Shown: one piece after another, positions 47,761 to 60,208 of the stretch | Layout: each line of letters starts with the position of its first letter | How positions within the stretch are numbered: position 1 is the first letter of the stretch | Made by a program: the position numbers and the translations under genes | NCBI GenBank assembly: GCA_025024175.1 | Contig: QCXZ01000064.1 | Coordinates: forward strand, 20,146,286-20,210,285 | DNA length: 64,000 bases | Direction of reading: 5' to 3' | Origin: Rhyzopertha dominica | Lineage: Eukaryota > Arthropoda > Insecta > Coleoptera > Bostrichidae | Notes under the pieces: generated by a model | Databases searched by the model: none | The model's input: the letters and a program-made list of their open reading frames with translations, nothing else | What the model was told of the DNA's origin: nothing

Positions 47761-50700
47761 TTGTAAAACTGATTGTAATTGACGTTAGAGGTGTCTCTTT
47801 TTATCTCCATCTTCGTCGGTCCAGAAATCATAAACGACTAGATGATTTCTTTTTCAATGAACATCCAATATATTCTGACGAAATCGCTAATATGGACAAC
47901 ACTAAATGTTAAAGAATGATAGAAACAACTAAGGAAACAAGTTTTACTTCTTTAAAGAAAATCTAAACGCACCATCTGACGTAACACGTAAAATTTAGTC
48001 TTGGCTTTTACAAAATAGGTGCCACCATAGTCTGTATTTCGCATATTTAAAAAAGCCAGATGAGAGCTATATCACTAAATGATATTCCTAAACATAATAA
48101 AAAGTATGCTTTTTGTGGAGATAAAATAAAAAGACAGTTATTCATCTGTTGAACAAATGTTGTTGAAATCAAAAACTAAAAGTTATATGTCCAGTAAACC
48201 ACTAATCGAGTAAACATCTAAATCTCTACATTCGAATTGGTATAAGGTATTAGAAACGGTAATTAATTAGACTTACCTCTAATTCGGCTAATATAACTAC
48301 TGATAATTAATAATAATTTTAGTATGTATACCTACAAATTCCTTATTTTAATTTTATAAGAGTTCATTCCAAGACTTCAAAACAACTCAAATATCTGTAT
48401 CATTTAGTTGGATACATTTTCACTTATTCACGTATTACAGCGCTATTAGAATATGAAAGGTATTTCAATAAAACCTGCTCCAAGCGGCGATGATCGTCAT
48501 TAATCAAGATTTAGCCTTTTCATTAATTCCTAATACCTCGGTGATTCGGAAAGTTCCAAATCAAACCGTAAATGTATGTGAGAATGGTAGTGACCCTACC
48601 AGTCGTCCTGTGGCCTGTTCCCGCATTCACTTCAATCAATTAATTCAACCCTATTTACCTATCTCACCTTCCGGACGTTGGCTGTAATAAATTGTCGCAT
48701 TGGTTGGGCTCAGGAGAGAAGGATATTTTATGAAAGGCAAGCCTCCAGGGGCACCTGGTTTATTGAAATTTAACAGTTTGGTCTATTAGGTTTTATAGAG
48801 GTTCGAATAATTATCACGTACGTGGTAAAATTTATATGAAGTTGTTTTATTTGTGTCGAAGTTAACACAGGCATAAATTGTGTAAACATCAAATCGCTTG
48901 ATGGTAAATCGAAGAGCGGCTTTTTTTGTTGCAGCTAACAAAACACCATGAATACACATGGGTTTTTCTCTTAAGGTATCGGAGGCGATAATAGGTAAGA
49001 AACTGTGTACATATTCACATACGGTGTTTATATCAGATACACTTTGAAAACGTATGTTTATAAATCGAATCGCTTAACTAAGCATAATTTTAATGGGGCT
49101 AGCCTTACATTAATTTTAAGGAACATATCATTTTACAACAAACCTTGGATTTGGATTAGGAAATCACATGATTGGACCATTCTACGTGACGAACCCTTTT
49201 TCTGACCAAGAAGATCAATTACCATGCATGTAAAAGATGAAGTTTTACCATGTATAGATGACAGCATTCGCAGTTTCAAAATCTACTTTAATAACAAAAT
49301 TTTAAATACTTTTTTTTGGTCCTCTAACGAACAAAATAATAATAAAAAAATATAATGCCAAATCCTGTATTCATGAATTGTGAAGAGTTGTATAAAAATG
49401 TTTCGTTTCCATTTAAAACTTATAATATTCGCCACCAACAATTTACCTGTCTTTGCCATTTACATTTCATGGACACAACTTTCAAATCAGCAAAGGGTTT
49501 CAGAATTTATACACAATATTTTAGTACATGGCCACGCAAATTGTCTACTTTTCTAAGTAGAATACAGTAGTAGCAATAACCATTAGCGGAAAGTTCTTAA
49601 TCCGCCCTCAGCATCAAATCGGTCCATCCATAATGGTAGATTTAAGGAACACGGCATTTCTTGATTTCAAAAACAATATTTCTTTAAACAACTACGCTAC
49701 GCCCCTTAAGTAGTAGGCTAACGACATCGTATCAACGTACGGAAACCAAGTAGACTCAGAAAACAACATCAATCGAGTTACGCAAGCCAATATATGTTTT
49801 ATTTACTATGATAGATGCAGGTGTCAATCCTGGCAGCTGCTATCGTTTTGCATTTTTACAGCTTTAGTCTTATGTATTTTTAAGCCCCATTTCTAAGATT
49901 AGCACCGCATCATCCATTCATCAGGTTGGTTATGACTACTTTTCGAACGCCTCACTAGAGCTCGTCCTGGCTGAGTTATAGCTGTCGCTCATTACTGACA
50001 GACAACAAATGTTCCCGTCGCGATGCACCACATTTAAAGCTAAAATAATATCTTCGACTGATGCCAAAACGAGTTCTGAACATTGGTTGCATGCTTCTCC
50101 GATATCTCATTCCGGCAGCAGCTAAAAATCAAGCGTGAGGGTAAATAATGCAGGCACATGTCGCGTGGATTGGGTTTCGCTGCTGGTTTTTATGGGCCTA
50201 TTAAAGCCCAGAAAAAAATACAAAGTCATTTGTGTCGAGCGTTGTTCTGATGTAGTCACGCCATTTGTACGCTCTAAATGAAGCTATACGAGCTTAAAGT
50301 ACTGCTATTTACCTCTGCACTCATTGCTTGTGCCGGAAAAACGGTTTTATTTTCTGCTTCTGTTCTGGATTTTGGCTGAATTTCAATGTGTTTTTATTAC
50401 TGTTGGATTCTGGGGGAGCTCCTAATCATGGCGACAAAACTTTAGAAACAGATCTGTTACCACATGCATTTTTTTCAAAATTACATGTGTCAGATCCAAA
50501 ACTAGCTGTAGGTATACCATTATTGATGTTCCAATAAGCTACACGTGAAAAGTAATTTCCGGATAAGTAACTTAAAAAACTTTTCAATACATGCGATGAT
50601 AATGACAAATGAAACAAACGATGATGCAAAATGAACGAATAAAAGGTAAACAAGAACTGGAAATGTAGCATATCTGCATTGGTTTAATATTCTTCCGGAA

Positions 50701-51089
50701 TACTTTCATACCTTGTTCTACCCATTCTTACACTTAAGACAACTCTCGCATATTTCAGCCTGTTATTTAGCAACTAGCCCTCACTTCGATATATTTTTGT
50801 CTTTTTTGTATGTATGTAATGTTACGGCGTACGAGTTCCACAAACTGCAGATTTCTGACTTATATTTACACATTCGTATCGAGATACACTAGATCTAGAC
50901 ACAGCTAGTCATTACTATTTTAAAACTACTAGTTCAGTAAACGACTATACTGTACATACCGTACTAAAAACATCTGCTTCTCTAAGCTCTTAGCTCGAAC
51001 CTCGCTTGATTGCCCGCTTTTCGAATTCAGAACTTTACGCTTTATACTTTAGACCACGGAAATGTTTAATGCTTATGACAAAATTGAGT
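47761..51089. other. no recognised gene
   Basis: AT-rich with GC-richer islands at about 48480-48720 and 49960-50260. Open stretches (48490-48687, 49005-49205, 49355-49570, 50328-50537 plus) show no motif. Confidence 0.4.
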
Positions 51090-51552
51090 GCTGTTAATGT
51101 TAGACATATGCAGGAAGACTTGGAAAGAACACAAAGTACCACAAGATTGGGAAGTTCGCATTATTGTACCTCTACACAAAAAGGGAGATAAGTTAGAGTG
51201 CAAAAAATATAGAAAAATTACTTTAGTAAGTGTAGCAGCAAAAATTTATGAAAGGGTGTTGGAGGGAAGGCTTAGAAACTATCTTGAAGAGAGTATGACA
51301 GACTCACAAAGCGGTTTCAGGAAAGGGCGCAGCATACAGAACCACATTTTTATATTGAAGCAATTAATCTACAAATCTGCAGCAGAATACAGAACTGTAT
51401 ATAGCATTCATTGATCACGAAAAAGCATTTGATACAGTATGGAGAGAAAAAGTCTGGACATTCCTTCAAAATAGAAAAATTGATTGCCATCTGATTACTG
51501 CAATAAAAAGCCTATATCGGAGTACTAAGAGCTACATATCCAAGGTTATTCA
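51090..51552 (+). pseudogene. RTE-like LINE reverse transcriptase, N-terminal half
   Basis: Plus strand, 109 open codons then a single frameshift. Motifs in order: DICRKTWKEHKVPQDWEVRI, IVPLHKKGDKLECKKYRKI, LVSVAAKIYERVLEGRLR, MTDSQSGFRKGRSIQNHIF, and after the shift LYIAFIDHEKAFDTVWREKV (first catalytic aspartate kept) and IKSLYRSTKSY. It breaks off at about 51552, exactly where the TIR of the THAP element begins, so that insertion or an associated deletion removed the rest, including FADD. Confidence 0.8.
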
Positions 51553-51555
51553 ACT

Positions 51556-52508
51556 CGTGACGTCAAGTGTCATGTAAACATTACCGAGGAGCGTGCTATT
51601 TAATGGTGTAGTATCAGTCTTGTATTGGAAAAGCTTTTGTGTGGTGCTCGTTGAAAGGACGGTGTAAGAGGTCGCACCAAAAAGTGATTTGTGTAGTTTT
51701 ACACGCATCTATTATGTATGGAAAACAAAACAAGTGTTGTTTTGTACATGGTTATTAAAGTACTTCAGTCAGTACAGCTAACAAAATTTTTGTAACCATT
51801 CCTCGACATTATCAACGTATGAAAAAGTTGTTTAAGGCCCCTAGACGTGATATGCCGAAATCGCAAAGTTTGTTTTTCTGTTGTGAAGGTCATCTTAATT
51901 CTTACTGTAAGTTTTATTATTATTTTTGGGGTTATAAGTGTTTAAAATTTAGTTTACATTTTATTATAGCTTGAAGAGGATATGAAAAATTATATGCGTT
52001 TTATGTTGATAGGGGGAAATGTTATAATAAAGAACGAGGTTGTTCCCCATATATTCGACTGTTAGCCAAACCGGAAAAGAGCCGCAAGAGCCCCGAAAAT
52101 AAATGGCAATTTATATTTATTCTGACCCCTAAAATAAATGTCAAGTTTAGGGTACATTTTTGATTCTTACATTTTTATGTTTACAAATGGTATGTTTCCA
52201 ACAACCCACTGTGATCAAATTATCAACGCTACGTTAATTTGATAAAAAATTCACTTATGCTGTTGCTTTTACGTTCCTCATCTACGCCGCTTTGAACCGC
52301 TCGTCGCTGTACACAAATTCCATAACAATGAACATGACTTCAGAAGTCATAACTCATAAGTTTTTCACTTTTTCTTGGCGCATTTTAATTCGCTTGTCAC
52401 AAAATGAACGCAAACAACAAACTGATAAATTGACGGGCTAAGGCTGACGCGAGACGCGCTGACCCCAGATGTAAACAAGCGGTCATTTACAAGAGACCTG
52501 ACGTCACG
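51556..52508 (+). mobile_element. 953-bp TIR element carrying a THAP gene remnant
   Basis: Left end CGTGACGTCAAGTGTCATGT at 51556. The right end as reverse complement from 52508 is CGTGACGTCAGGTCTCTTGT; the first ~24 bp agree at all but a few positions. Inside lies a THAP-type zinc finger with one small intron. THAP domains serve as the DNA-binding domain of P-type transposases, so this may be a deleted P-like element that kept its DNA-binding exons. The immediate flanks do not show a clear 8-bp duplication. Confidence 0.6.
51714..52124 (+). pseudogene. THAP-domain DNA-binding protein remnant
   Basis: THAP zinc finger (C2CH) remnant in two exons. Exon 1 from ATG 51714 reads KQNKCCFVHGY, a stop, then STSVSTANKIFVTIP, FKAPRRDMPKS and LFFCCEGHLN. 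An intron 51907-51971 (GTAAGT..TTATAG, 65 bp) follows. Exon 2 reads LEEDMKNYMRFMLIGGN, KNEVVPHIFDC, a stop, and PNRKRAA. In intact insect relatives the first lines are K(C)C..PGC and the end is CCEDHF. Here the second zinc-ligand cysteine is tyrosine (HGY for PGC), followed by TAA, and CEDHF is CEGHL. The exon junction is off by one base in phase. It cannot encode a working finger. Confidence 0.75.
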
Positions 52509-53274
52509 GCCAATATATTCGCGTTTTGGCGGTCCCTTTAAATATTCACATCTTTTATATTAAAAATACACCTTACGATCCATTTTCTCGAATTTATAAG
52601 CTGTCACAGCTGTTTTGTGGATTAGATGATACCTATTAATATGCAATTTAATAAGATATTAATACATGGCAAATACCCAATTGCGATAGGAATGAAACAG
52701 TAGGACATAGGGAGTACTAAAGGTTGGCACACTGGGGCCTAGGACTAAGTCAACGTTATAGGATTCCGGGCTACGTGTAGTATTTCATCCGAAACAACCG
52801 AATGATGTACTAATATACTTGGAGCTTTCTGATATTGATCACTCGACGATGATGTAGTTAACAAATGCAAGTAAAGTAACATCAGTTTACATTAATTTGA
52901 TTTAGAGCTTAGAATTTTCAATTGCTGGGTGACATCTACCCGTGCAGTGTTTGCAGTATGCTCCGCAATATCCCAGTGTCAGTTTGCGATTAATGTTTGA
53001 AACTGGGTACCGACGCTACAGAGTTTTAAATCGGGTATATAGGATCTGGTCCCATTCAGCAAGCGTAGCACATGTGAGGAGAGTGGGTAGAGATAAATAC
53101 TTTCAATAGGATTTAAAATACTCCGAAAAATCCATTTACGCTGGAAATTGGATGAACCTCACGTATGTCCTATAGCGAAAGCTCCTTTCATACTTGATGT
53201 ACTCCTATGAAAAACCTATTACGTCAATAGTGATCGTGAGCTGTTTTAATAAAATCAATCGTCATATAAATATA
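52509..53274. other. no recognised gene
   Basis: AT-rich, no protein similarity. The LINE interrupted at 51552 does not resume here. Confidence 0.4.
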
Positions 53275-53637
53275 CAGGGTTTCTATAAACGATTCATGCA
53301 TTGACGCTTATGGAAATTATCTATTAAATCAATTTGCCGCCTCTAAGGAAAGTGACGTATGCTTGTCATCTGTCGATTTATGAATTATTTAATAGATTTT
53401 AATATGAGAAAACGCCTGCAAGNGNGTATTTTCAACATATTCTGTAGTGTTTTATGGGANAATTAACCTTAAGGTTACAGAAAGCTCGCATTTCGGAGCT
53501 GTGGTGTGACATTGATCTGCAACCTTCAACTACTATCGCCGTGCACATTGGAGCTTGGCAGCAGTTACAAAAAGGCGGCACAAAGAATTCAGAAATCAAC
53601 GCCGCCCGCGTTTCATGAATCATTTGTAGAAGCGCTG
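53275..53637 (+). mobile_element. 363-bp MITE of the CAGGGTTT TIR family
   Basis: Begins CAGGGTTTCTATAAACG after TA (53273-53274) and ends with the inverted form of CAGCGCTTCTACAAATG before TA (53638-53639). Over its length it matches the left arm (21507-21762) and right arm (23637-23764) of the 2.26-kb copy, joined at GACATTGATCTG (~53507-53518). It has none of the spliced gene. Complete ends and target make it the reference short copy. Confidence 0.85.
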
Positions 53638-54607
53638 TACTTGTGCAACGGTGTGATAAGCCAATTTGCTTGAAAGTGTTCTTATACAAATACAAAGAAA
53701 ACTGAGTTTTACGGTTACATCCCGGTAAAAAAACATAATATTTGTTTTGCTTCTTATACCCAGTGGGTATTTATGTAATGTAACTGTCAACAAAAAGTAG
53801 TACAAAAATGCACTTTACCCACAGTTGGTAAAATTATAATATTTCAGGTTTGTAAGGTACTTTAACATCGCATCGATAATAATTAATCCATTGGATACCA
53901 TCCTGAAATAACTGTCAGCAACTATCTCCAATCGTCGGCTTTCCAGATCTAGTCGCGGCACAATAAGTAGCTATATAGTTCATCATTCAACGGTGTTGCG
54001 ATGTAAGACGACGTAAAGCTCTTGGCGTTCTTTGTTTCTGTCGGATAAACGTGCCGGCGGTGAAACATTTCATAATAGAGGCGAAAGTGATGGGTTCTAA
54101 AGAAGGGGAGGTGTCTTTTTCCACGTCACGCGGTGCCTACAGCATATATACGAACTTTCTGAAACAATGGATTATATTACGCCTCGCCACTTTTCACTCC
54201 AAGAAATAACGGCGTCTGTCTTGTGCGCTGAACGCCCACCGCACACGAAGGGCATTTATAATCCGCGCTACTTTTTCCAAGGAAAATCGCGGAATAACGG
54301 CGAAAAATTGGGCATGTAGTCATGTACTTGTGCTTGTACTAGTGCGTTTAAGAGTGATATTTTGTAAATTATCTTATACTGAGCGTAGATAAAGTAACGC
54401 ATACAATTAAAAATTAGGTTATTTGCAAAAATACGAGAAAACGCTGAAACAGGTAACTTAAAATTTAAAAGAGAATTAATTTGAGACGACTGAAATAGTG
54501 AAATTTGTTACCATGACGAAGTTATTACGTTATTAAATGTTTTATGAATTCCATCATATGCATTTTATTTGGTGTTCGAACAGTTACCTTCTAAAGAATT
54601 CCATTTA
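53638..54607. other. no recognised gene; GC-richer block 53920-54320
   Basis: The block has short inverted words and no sustained frame; no similarity recognised. Confidence 0.4.
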
Positions 54608-55366
54608 CGAGGGTCATGTCATAATTCCTGCACATATTAAGCTGGCGCTGAACTTGCAGTAGTGAAAAAAACAACTACTGTCAAATTATAAAAGTCTATC
54701 ATTGGGACATCACTTAGCTATATATATAGAAGGCGAGTCGTTTATGTGTAAAAAAATCTCTCTCCGCATATCAAAATTCAGACACTGCTCAAAAAGACGG
54801 TTGCCGAAATTCACGGTGCGTTACAAGAAGCTTGCCAGGAGTCGTGTGTGGATAGTTCAATAGTAACTTGATGGAGTAAACGCTCCAGAGCGTTGGACTA
54901 GTGTTAAAGACGACCACAGAAGTTGAAGACCTCATACTGCTACCGACGACACTTTTGCTGCTATTGAAAGACAGCGGCGTAATCCTTTTGNACCATANCG
55001 CTTGATCNCTTAAAGCAGTGTTAGTCAAAGGAGTTTGCGAGAGGAACTGCTGTGAAATTCTCCCCCCCCCCTCCCCGTGCAGCCCNNACATGAGTCTTCC
55101 AAATTTCCTTCTGTTCCTCCAGTGGAGACTTTCGTGAAATCTGATTTATTGACTTGGAAGGCTCTGCAACAGCATATGCGTTCCATCTCCCGAAACATGT
55201 TGACAAAAATGGCGTATTTAATGACATTACATTACTGCCGAAGCGATGGCAACGTGTTGTGGACATGCAAATGGAGTATATTGAACGACTTTATTGCAGT
55301 ATTTAAAAATGTGTGTTTTATTTGAGAGCTGTGTTTTTGCGTGCAGGAATTTTGGCATGACCCTAG
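54608..55366 (+). mobile_element. 759-bp deleted mariner-like element
   Basis: Left end CGAGGGTCATGTCATAATTC at 54608 after TA (54606-54607). The right end as reverse complement from 55366 is CTAGGGTCATGCCAAAATTC, followed by TA (55367-55368). TIRs agree over ~28 bp (both continue to CTGCAC). The interior keeps N- and C-terminal transposase scraps and has lost the catalytic middle. A poly-C/n stretch near 55060-55087 marks poor sequence or low complexity. Confidence 0.85.
54790..55286 (+). pseudogene. mariner-like transposase N- and C-terminal scraps
   Basis: At 54790-54985 frames give VAEIHGALQEACQESCVDSS, IVT.WSKR and TDDTFAAIER-like residues. These match the mariner helix-turn-helix and the GRPSTSTDD. 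linker, with several frameshifts. At ~55224-55286 TLLPKRWQRVVDMQMEYIE precedes a stop, matching the mariner C-terminus (KLVPRW.KC....G.Y.E). No catalytic acids remain. Confidence 0.7.
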
Positions 55367-55689
55367 TAGTATAAAAAGCAATCAAAATGGACACAAGGTG
55401 AAAACGATTATTTAAAACGTGGACATAAAAACGTTAAAAAACACATAGAGAAGTAGATAAGTAAGTGTTTAAAGTGTAGTCAGTCAATCTACAATTTGAC
55501 ACACCTAGTGGATCCATATGACTCCTGAAAAAATTGTTCGAGAGAGTAACGTGGGTTAAACCTGCTGGTACTTTATGTTCCTTTTGCCTGGCTAAGTAGT
55601 TGTTGAATACCTTGCACTAACGAAGACACTCCCAAAAATAACAAAAACCTCGACTATTATCAGCAGGCAATAAGTTACCATCTATACAT

Positions 55690-56096
55690 GGTGGAATTTA
55701 CATGATTTGGTACCTGCATTGGCAGAAATATATCCGAATGAGCTAGGTAATGATATTCCAAGAGAACAACATTTGGTTCCAGCAAGTTGTTGCACCGGTA
55801 CATTTTGGTGTAGCGATATATTGCTTCTTTAATGAAGTTTTTGTCAATATAAGGATAGGTAGCAAAGGAGTTGTAGAATACCCATCCTGATCGCCAGATT
55901 TGTCTCCTATAGAATTTTTCTCTGGGAGTCGTTTAAAAGGTAGAGTAATACATAGACAATCTACACACATTACAAGCTCGTTTTCTAGGTGAAATGAGAT
56001 TACTACTTCCAGACGTTGTTGAACGCAGTGTCCAAAGTGCCTATGTAAGACTTGGGCAATGTCAAGTTGTAAATGGACTGCAATTTGAACATTTGG
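55690..56096 (+). pseudogene. mariner-like transposase C-terminal fragment
   Basis: Plus-strand frames give DLVPALAEIYPNEL (~55707), APVHFGVAIYCFFNEVF (~55793) where the family has D-GAPPHFGVAVR (the aspartate of the second catalytic block is lost), SPDLSPIEFFLWES (~55893, third acid block kept), LQARFLGEMRLLLPDVVERS (~55970) and RLGQCQVVNGLQFEHL (~56048-56095), a typical end for this lineage. Frameshifts separate the blocks. No TIRs were identified, so the element boundaries are unknown. It lies only ~320 bp from a different mariner-like element. Confidence 0.75.
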
Positions 56097-59000
56097 GTGT
56101 GTGTAGAAGTAGTTTTTTATAATTCTTAACTTATCAATTCATTATTACATGGAGACCAGTCATTAGATGACGATTTTAGTTTTATTTGTGAACTTCGTAT
56201 TTATGCACATCTTGAATAACCATTTTTCCAGTTGTGACTATTTTGATTATTTCTTTTTATGCCAAATACCGTAAATGGATAAGGTGCTATTTAAAATACA
56301 ATAAATGTAGGTGAGCACATGCAGAAGGAACGCAAATATGAGTTTTCATCGAAATGACGGTGTGCAGCATCCAGATTCAATATGAGTGCCATTTTGGCAC
56401 TGAATGTGTATGATGTACACATTGTTTTACAAACATTAGAAATATATTTCTTTTAAAGGTAATCGTAGATGAAATATACCGTATTAATTTTTTAAGTATT
56501 TTTTTAAACTTAAAGCCTTAAGCTTAATAGGGACTGAATGATAAATTCGTACTGTTGATAAGACTAGGAACACTTGTTTTTATATTTTGCAACAGTAAGC
56601 TGCTAAAAAAGGTTTACATTATTAGGTACTTTTCTTTGCAACGCAAATTTTCGTAGCAATAATTGAAGCACAAGCATCAACACAAAACGACTTATAGCCG
56701 TTATACAACTAAAATTTGAATACAATCAGTTTGTTTATCGGCATAATATTGAAGATACCTAAAAGTACGCCCAGGGTACTTCTGTCTATATAATTAGTAA
56801 CGTGACACCATTCGGTAGTTTTTATTTGCAGTGCAGCTGACAGTCAAATATGGAAATGCTTAACACTTAAACTTAACACTATAAACTTAAGATGACTGCG
56901 CAGTGCATACTGTTTGCATGTTTACTTGTGTATTTGTGAAGCTAAAGATCTATTTGGAAATTTGGCGTGTTTGTGCATTTTATCACGTTGACACTTTATA
57001 CACGCTCTGGTTTAGCTTTACTATTTTGCGGACTTTTTTTCTTTATATATCACATTTTTCTACCAAACTGTGCCATTTATTGAACGAAAATTAATATTAT
57101 AGTTAAATGCATAACTACTCCGCTCAAGATCTAAAATAGATTATCTACCCGCAATTACGTTTTTTGAAAAGTAAAGAAAGCGGTAAACATTTCCTGCGTA
57201 CAAATTACTTAAACACGCTTAAGAAGCCTATATCTGCGCAGATATCCATTCGGTACTCTTATTTGGCATAATATCAATTCGATCGTTTTTACATCACAGC
57301 TCATTTCTCACCACCTGAAAGGCAATTTAATATCTCCATTTGCTGAAAGGAATCCATAGAAAACCTCGTGGATCTGAGTAACGGATATTAATACTGGGGC
57401 TTCCACGGAAGACCCCAAGAGAACCGTCGAGCTCCACTATGGCATTATAACCCGAACCAGGTCGTTATCTGGAGCAATCGCCGTTTTGAAGACGGAGCTT
57501 GCTGCTTTCGGTATTGGCTTGTAGCGAACTAGACGTATTTCCCAAGAAACGCAGGGCGTAAATCGTGTGGAATATAACAAACTCTGAAATACTGCAGAGT
57601 GCATTTCTTGTAGAGACGAACGTCGAGATTTACAGTCCTATGTATAAAACTTTGTATTGAATTTATAAACTGCTTGCACATGCGGAAGCTGGAAGAACGG
57701 ATACCTACAAGAGCATGACTTGTGAGTTGCATTATTAAAAGCGAAACTTACTCCGTGCTGCGAGTTGGATGAGCAAAACACAACTTCCTTGGCTTACCTG
57801 CAAAAAAGGAATATATTAGTAATCTTATACATCTAGATAGCGTCAGATAGTAACTGTACTGTGAATTCATCAATTATCGGTGTGCACAAGAGGGTTAACA
57901 TTTAATTTAACGTATAAAAAAGGTACAGATACCCTGCTGATTTTCCAAAGTCTGCTTATTTTATTTACTTAGTATTCCCTCTGCCAATATTTTTTATTAA
58001 AATAGGATAAAAACAAGCGGCCTACGATAATTTAAATCAAACTTGTAATCGGTCATAATGTTAGGGCTCTTCCCAGTCTTCCCATGCAAATTTTTTAAAT
58101 GAGGATTATTAGGAATGTATTTTGAGATTGTTGGTGTTTTTCTTAATAATAAATAATTGTAATGAATTACTTTTTAAAAATAATTCTAACCAAATTTCAA
58201 TTTCAACTACTTTTCATCTCGTATTCTATCGTTTGTTAAATTTATAGAATTAACTGATCTGAAGCAACCTGTAATCTTAAAGATAAAGGTCTCAAAGCTT
58301 AACACAGTGGGGGTTAAATATTTATGGTTTGGAATAACCTCCAATTTTCCATTTAAAAGTAAAGGGCTGTTCCGTTTTTCGCAATTTGTACAATGCACAA
58401 TTATCTGAACGACTTAGAGCAGGTGAAGAGACATTCATTACGCCGTCAGACAACCGTCGCAATCGTGTTAATAAAACACAATTACTTTGATATTTCGGTA
58501 ATAATGAGCACTTTGAGAGTAAAATTAAAAACAAAAGTTATAGCATAATAATTAAAAGTGGTTCTCAATATTTTAATTGATAAATTGTAACTGCTGAAAT
58601 TATAAATAGTTTAGTGAAGTAAATATTTTTATAACATCTGTTAAATTCATCTTTGTTTAACGATCATGCTCAACGACAACGTGTTTCTCTGATTGTAGAA
58701 AATGCAATTTATTTTGTTTATAATTCATTTAACGAATACTTCGTAACTTCGTGAACCCATTGGGAGCAATTTACTGAATTTATAAAAATGCACATTTAAA
58801 AAAAATATTTCGCCCTAAGAGTTGGAATTTATAGAAAGCGTTTCACACTAACGGTATCCAAAATGGCATGTAAATAATAGTTTGCATTAATTCTATTTAA
58901 TTTTGCGGCACATATACCTAACTATAATAAATACATAAATTAAAAAGTAACTGTTTACATAAAATTGGAGTAAATGTAGATATTAAATTAACAATTGGTG

Positions 59001-60039
59001 TTTAAAATTTTTTATTATATCTTAACGGATAACTTTTAAAATCTTTTTCTTTAAACAGCTGTAGGACATCCTATTTATAACAACTTTTACATCCTTCGCC
59101 TAAAAACTAATGGTACGATTTAACGTTAAACAATTCATTTGTTTACTGCACGCGTTACAATTCTGAAAAATTACCACTATATTTTCAATCTCATTGTTTC
59201 CTTCTTATAACGTTAATCAAGAAGAGGCATCATAAATAGAATTTTTTGATCCTCTAACTGCTCATATTATTGAAAAACAAGTTGTAAAATAATATAAAAC
59301 TTTGTCTCTCTAAGTAATGCATTAGTTGTTGTAAAGCTATCTATTTATTCGCTCTGCTAAGTTTTATTTTATCTATATCGAACNATCCAATTTAGTGAAT
59401 TCTGTAAGTACATGTTTTAATTTAATAATTTTATTGTATTAGTACCGCTTAGGCAATAGTTGGGACTGAATAACATCTATGTAAGATCAATTCATGTAAG
59501 TTGTAACTATATGATAAATAGTACACAAATTTTGTTTAGATGGGACCAACAGCTAACGAAAATAATGTAGAAGAAGATAGTATATATAAGTTTTGCACAA
59601 TTGTACATATTAAAATATTAAATATTGTTTTAATGCAAAAGCAGAAATCTTGTGGCAGATTAAACTCAAAGATTCAAGAATTGGGAATAGCGTAACTGTG
59701 GGTATTACTGGATATCAATGTTTTATTGTTTTTCACACTTTTTACAAAATGTTAGCATAGCATTTACTGAGATTTTTCTTAAATAGTTTATCTTGTAATA
59801 ATAAATATTTATTCTGCAAGTTTTATTATTTTTTGTAGTTTACTGTATGTAAATGCCTGGCTGAAACAGTAACGAATCTTCAGAAATATCTAATTTAAAT
59901 TAGAGATGTTCCTAAGTGATGAAAATAAATCCCCTTCCACCCGCTGTGCAAAAAGTGTCCAAGAACATGAACACAATCTGGGAATTTACCATATCTCTAA
60001 TACAAAAATATTGTTAATAGTAAAAACAAACATTGGAAT
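56097..60039. other. very AT-rich, no recognised gene
   Basis: GC-richer only around 57340-57540. TAATGAATTACTTTTTAAAA at 58160-58179 recurs exactly at 60170-60189 in the hAT-like terminus. No open frame with motif. Confidence 0.4.
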
Positions 60040-60208
60040 TAGTTACAATTAACGATAACGGTATAATTCTTTTAGCATAGCAAAAGTAATGTTAAGAGTA
60101 ACGGATTACCTTTTTGAAGTAATGAATAATTGTAATTCATTACTATTCTACTCAAATAATGACTAATTGTAATGAATTACTTTTTAAAAGTAATTGTTCT
60201 GAACACTG
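60040..60208 (-). mobile_element. possible hAT-like element terminus
   Basis: Read on the minus strand from 60208: CAGTGTTCAGAACAATTACT, followed by repeated AGTAATTCATTAC/GTAATGAATTAC words back to about 60070. A CAGTGTTC start with subterminal GTAATTAC-type repeats is a form seen in animal hAT elements. The opposite terminus and the 8-bp duplication were not found. Confidence 0.4.

Noticed and set aside
55060..55087. poly-C run with adjacent n bases
   Set aside because: Treated as low-complexity or sequencing difficulty, not as a biological feature.
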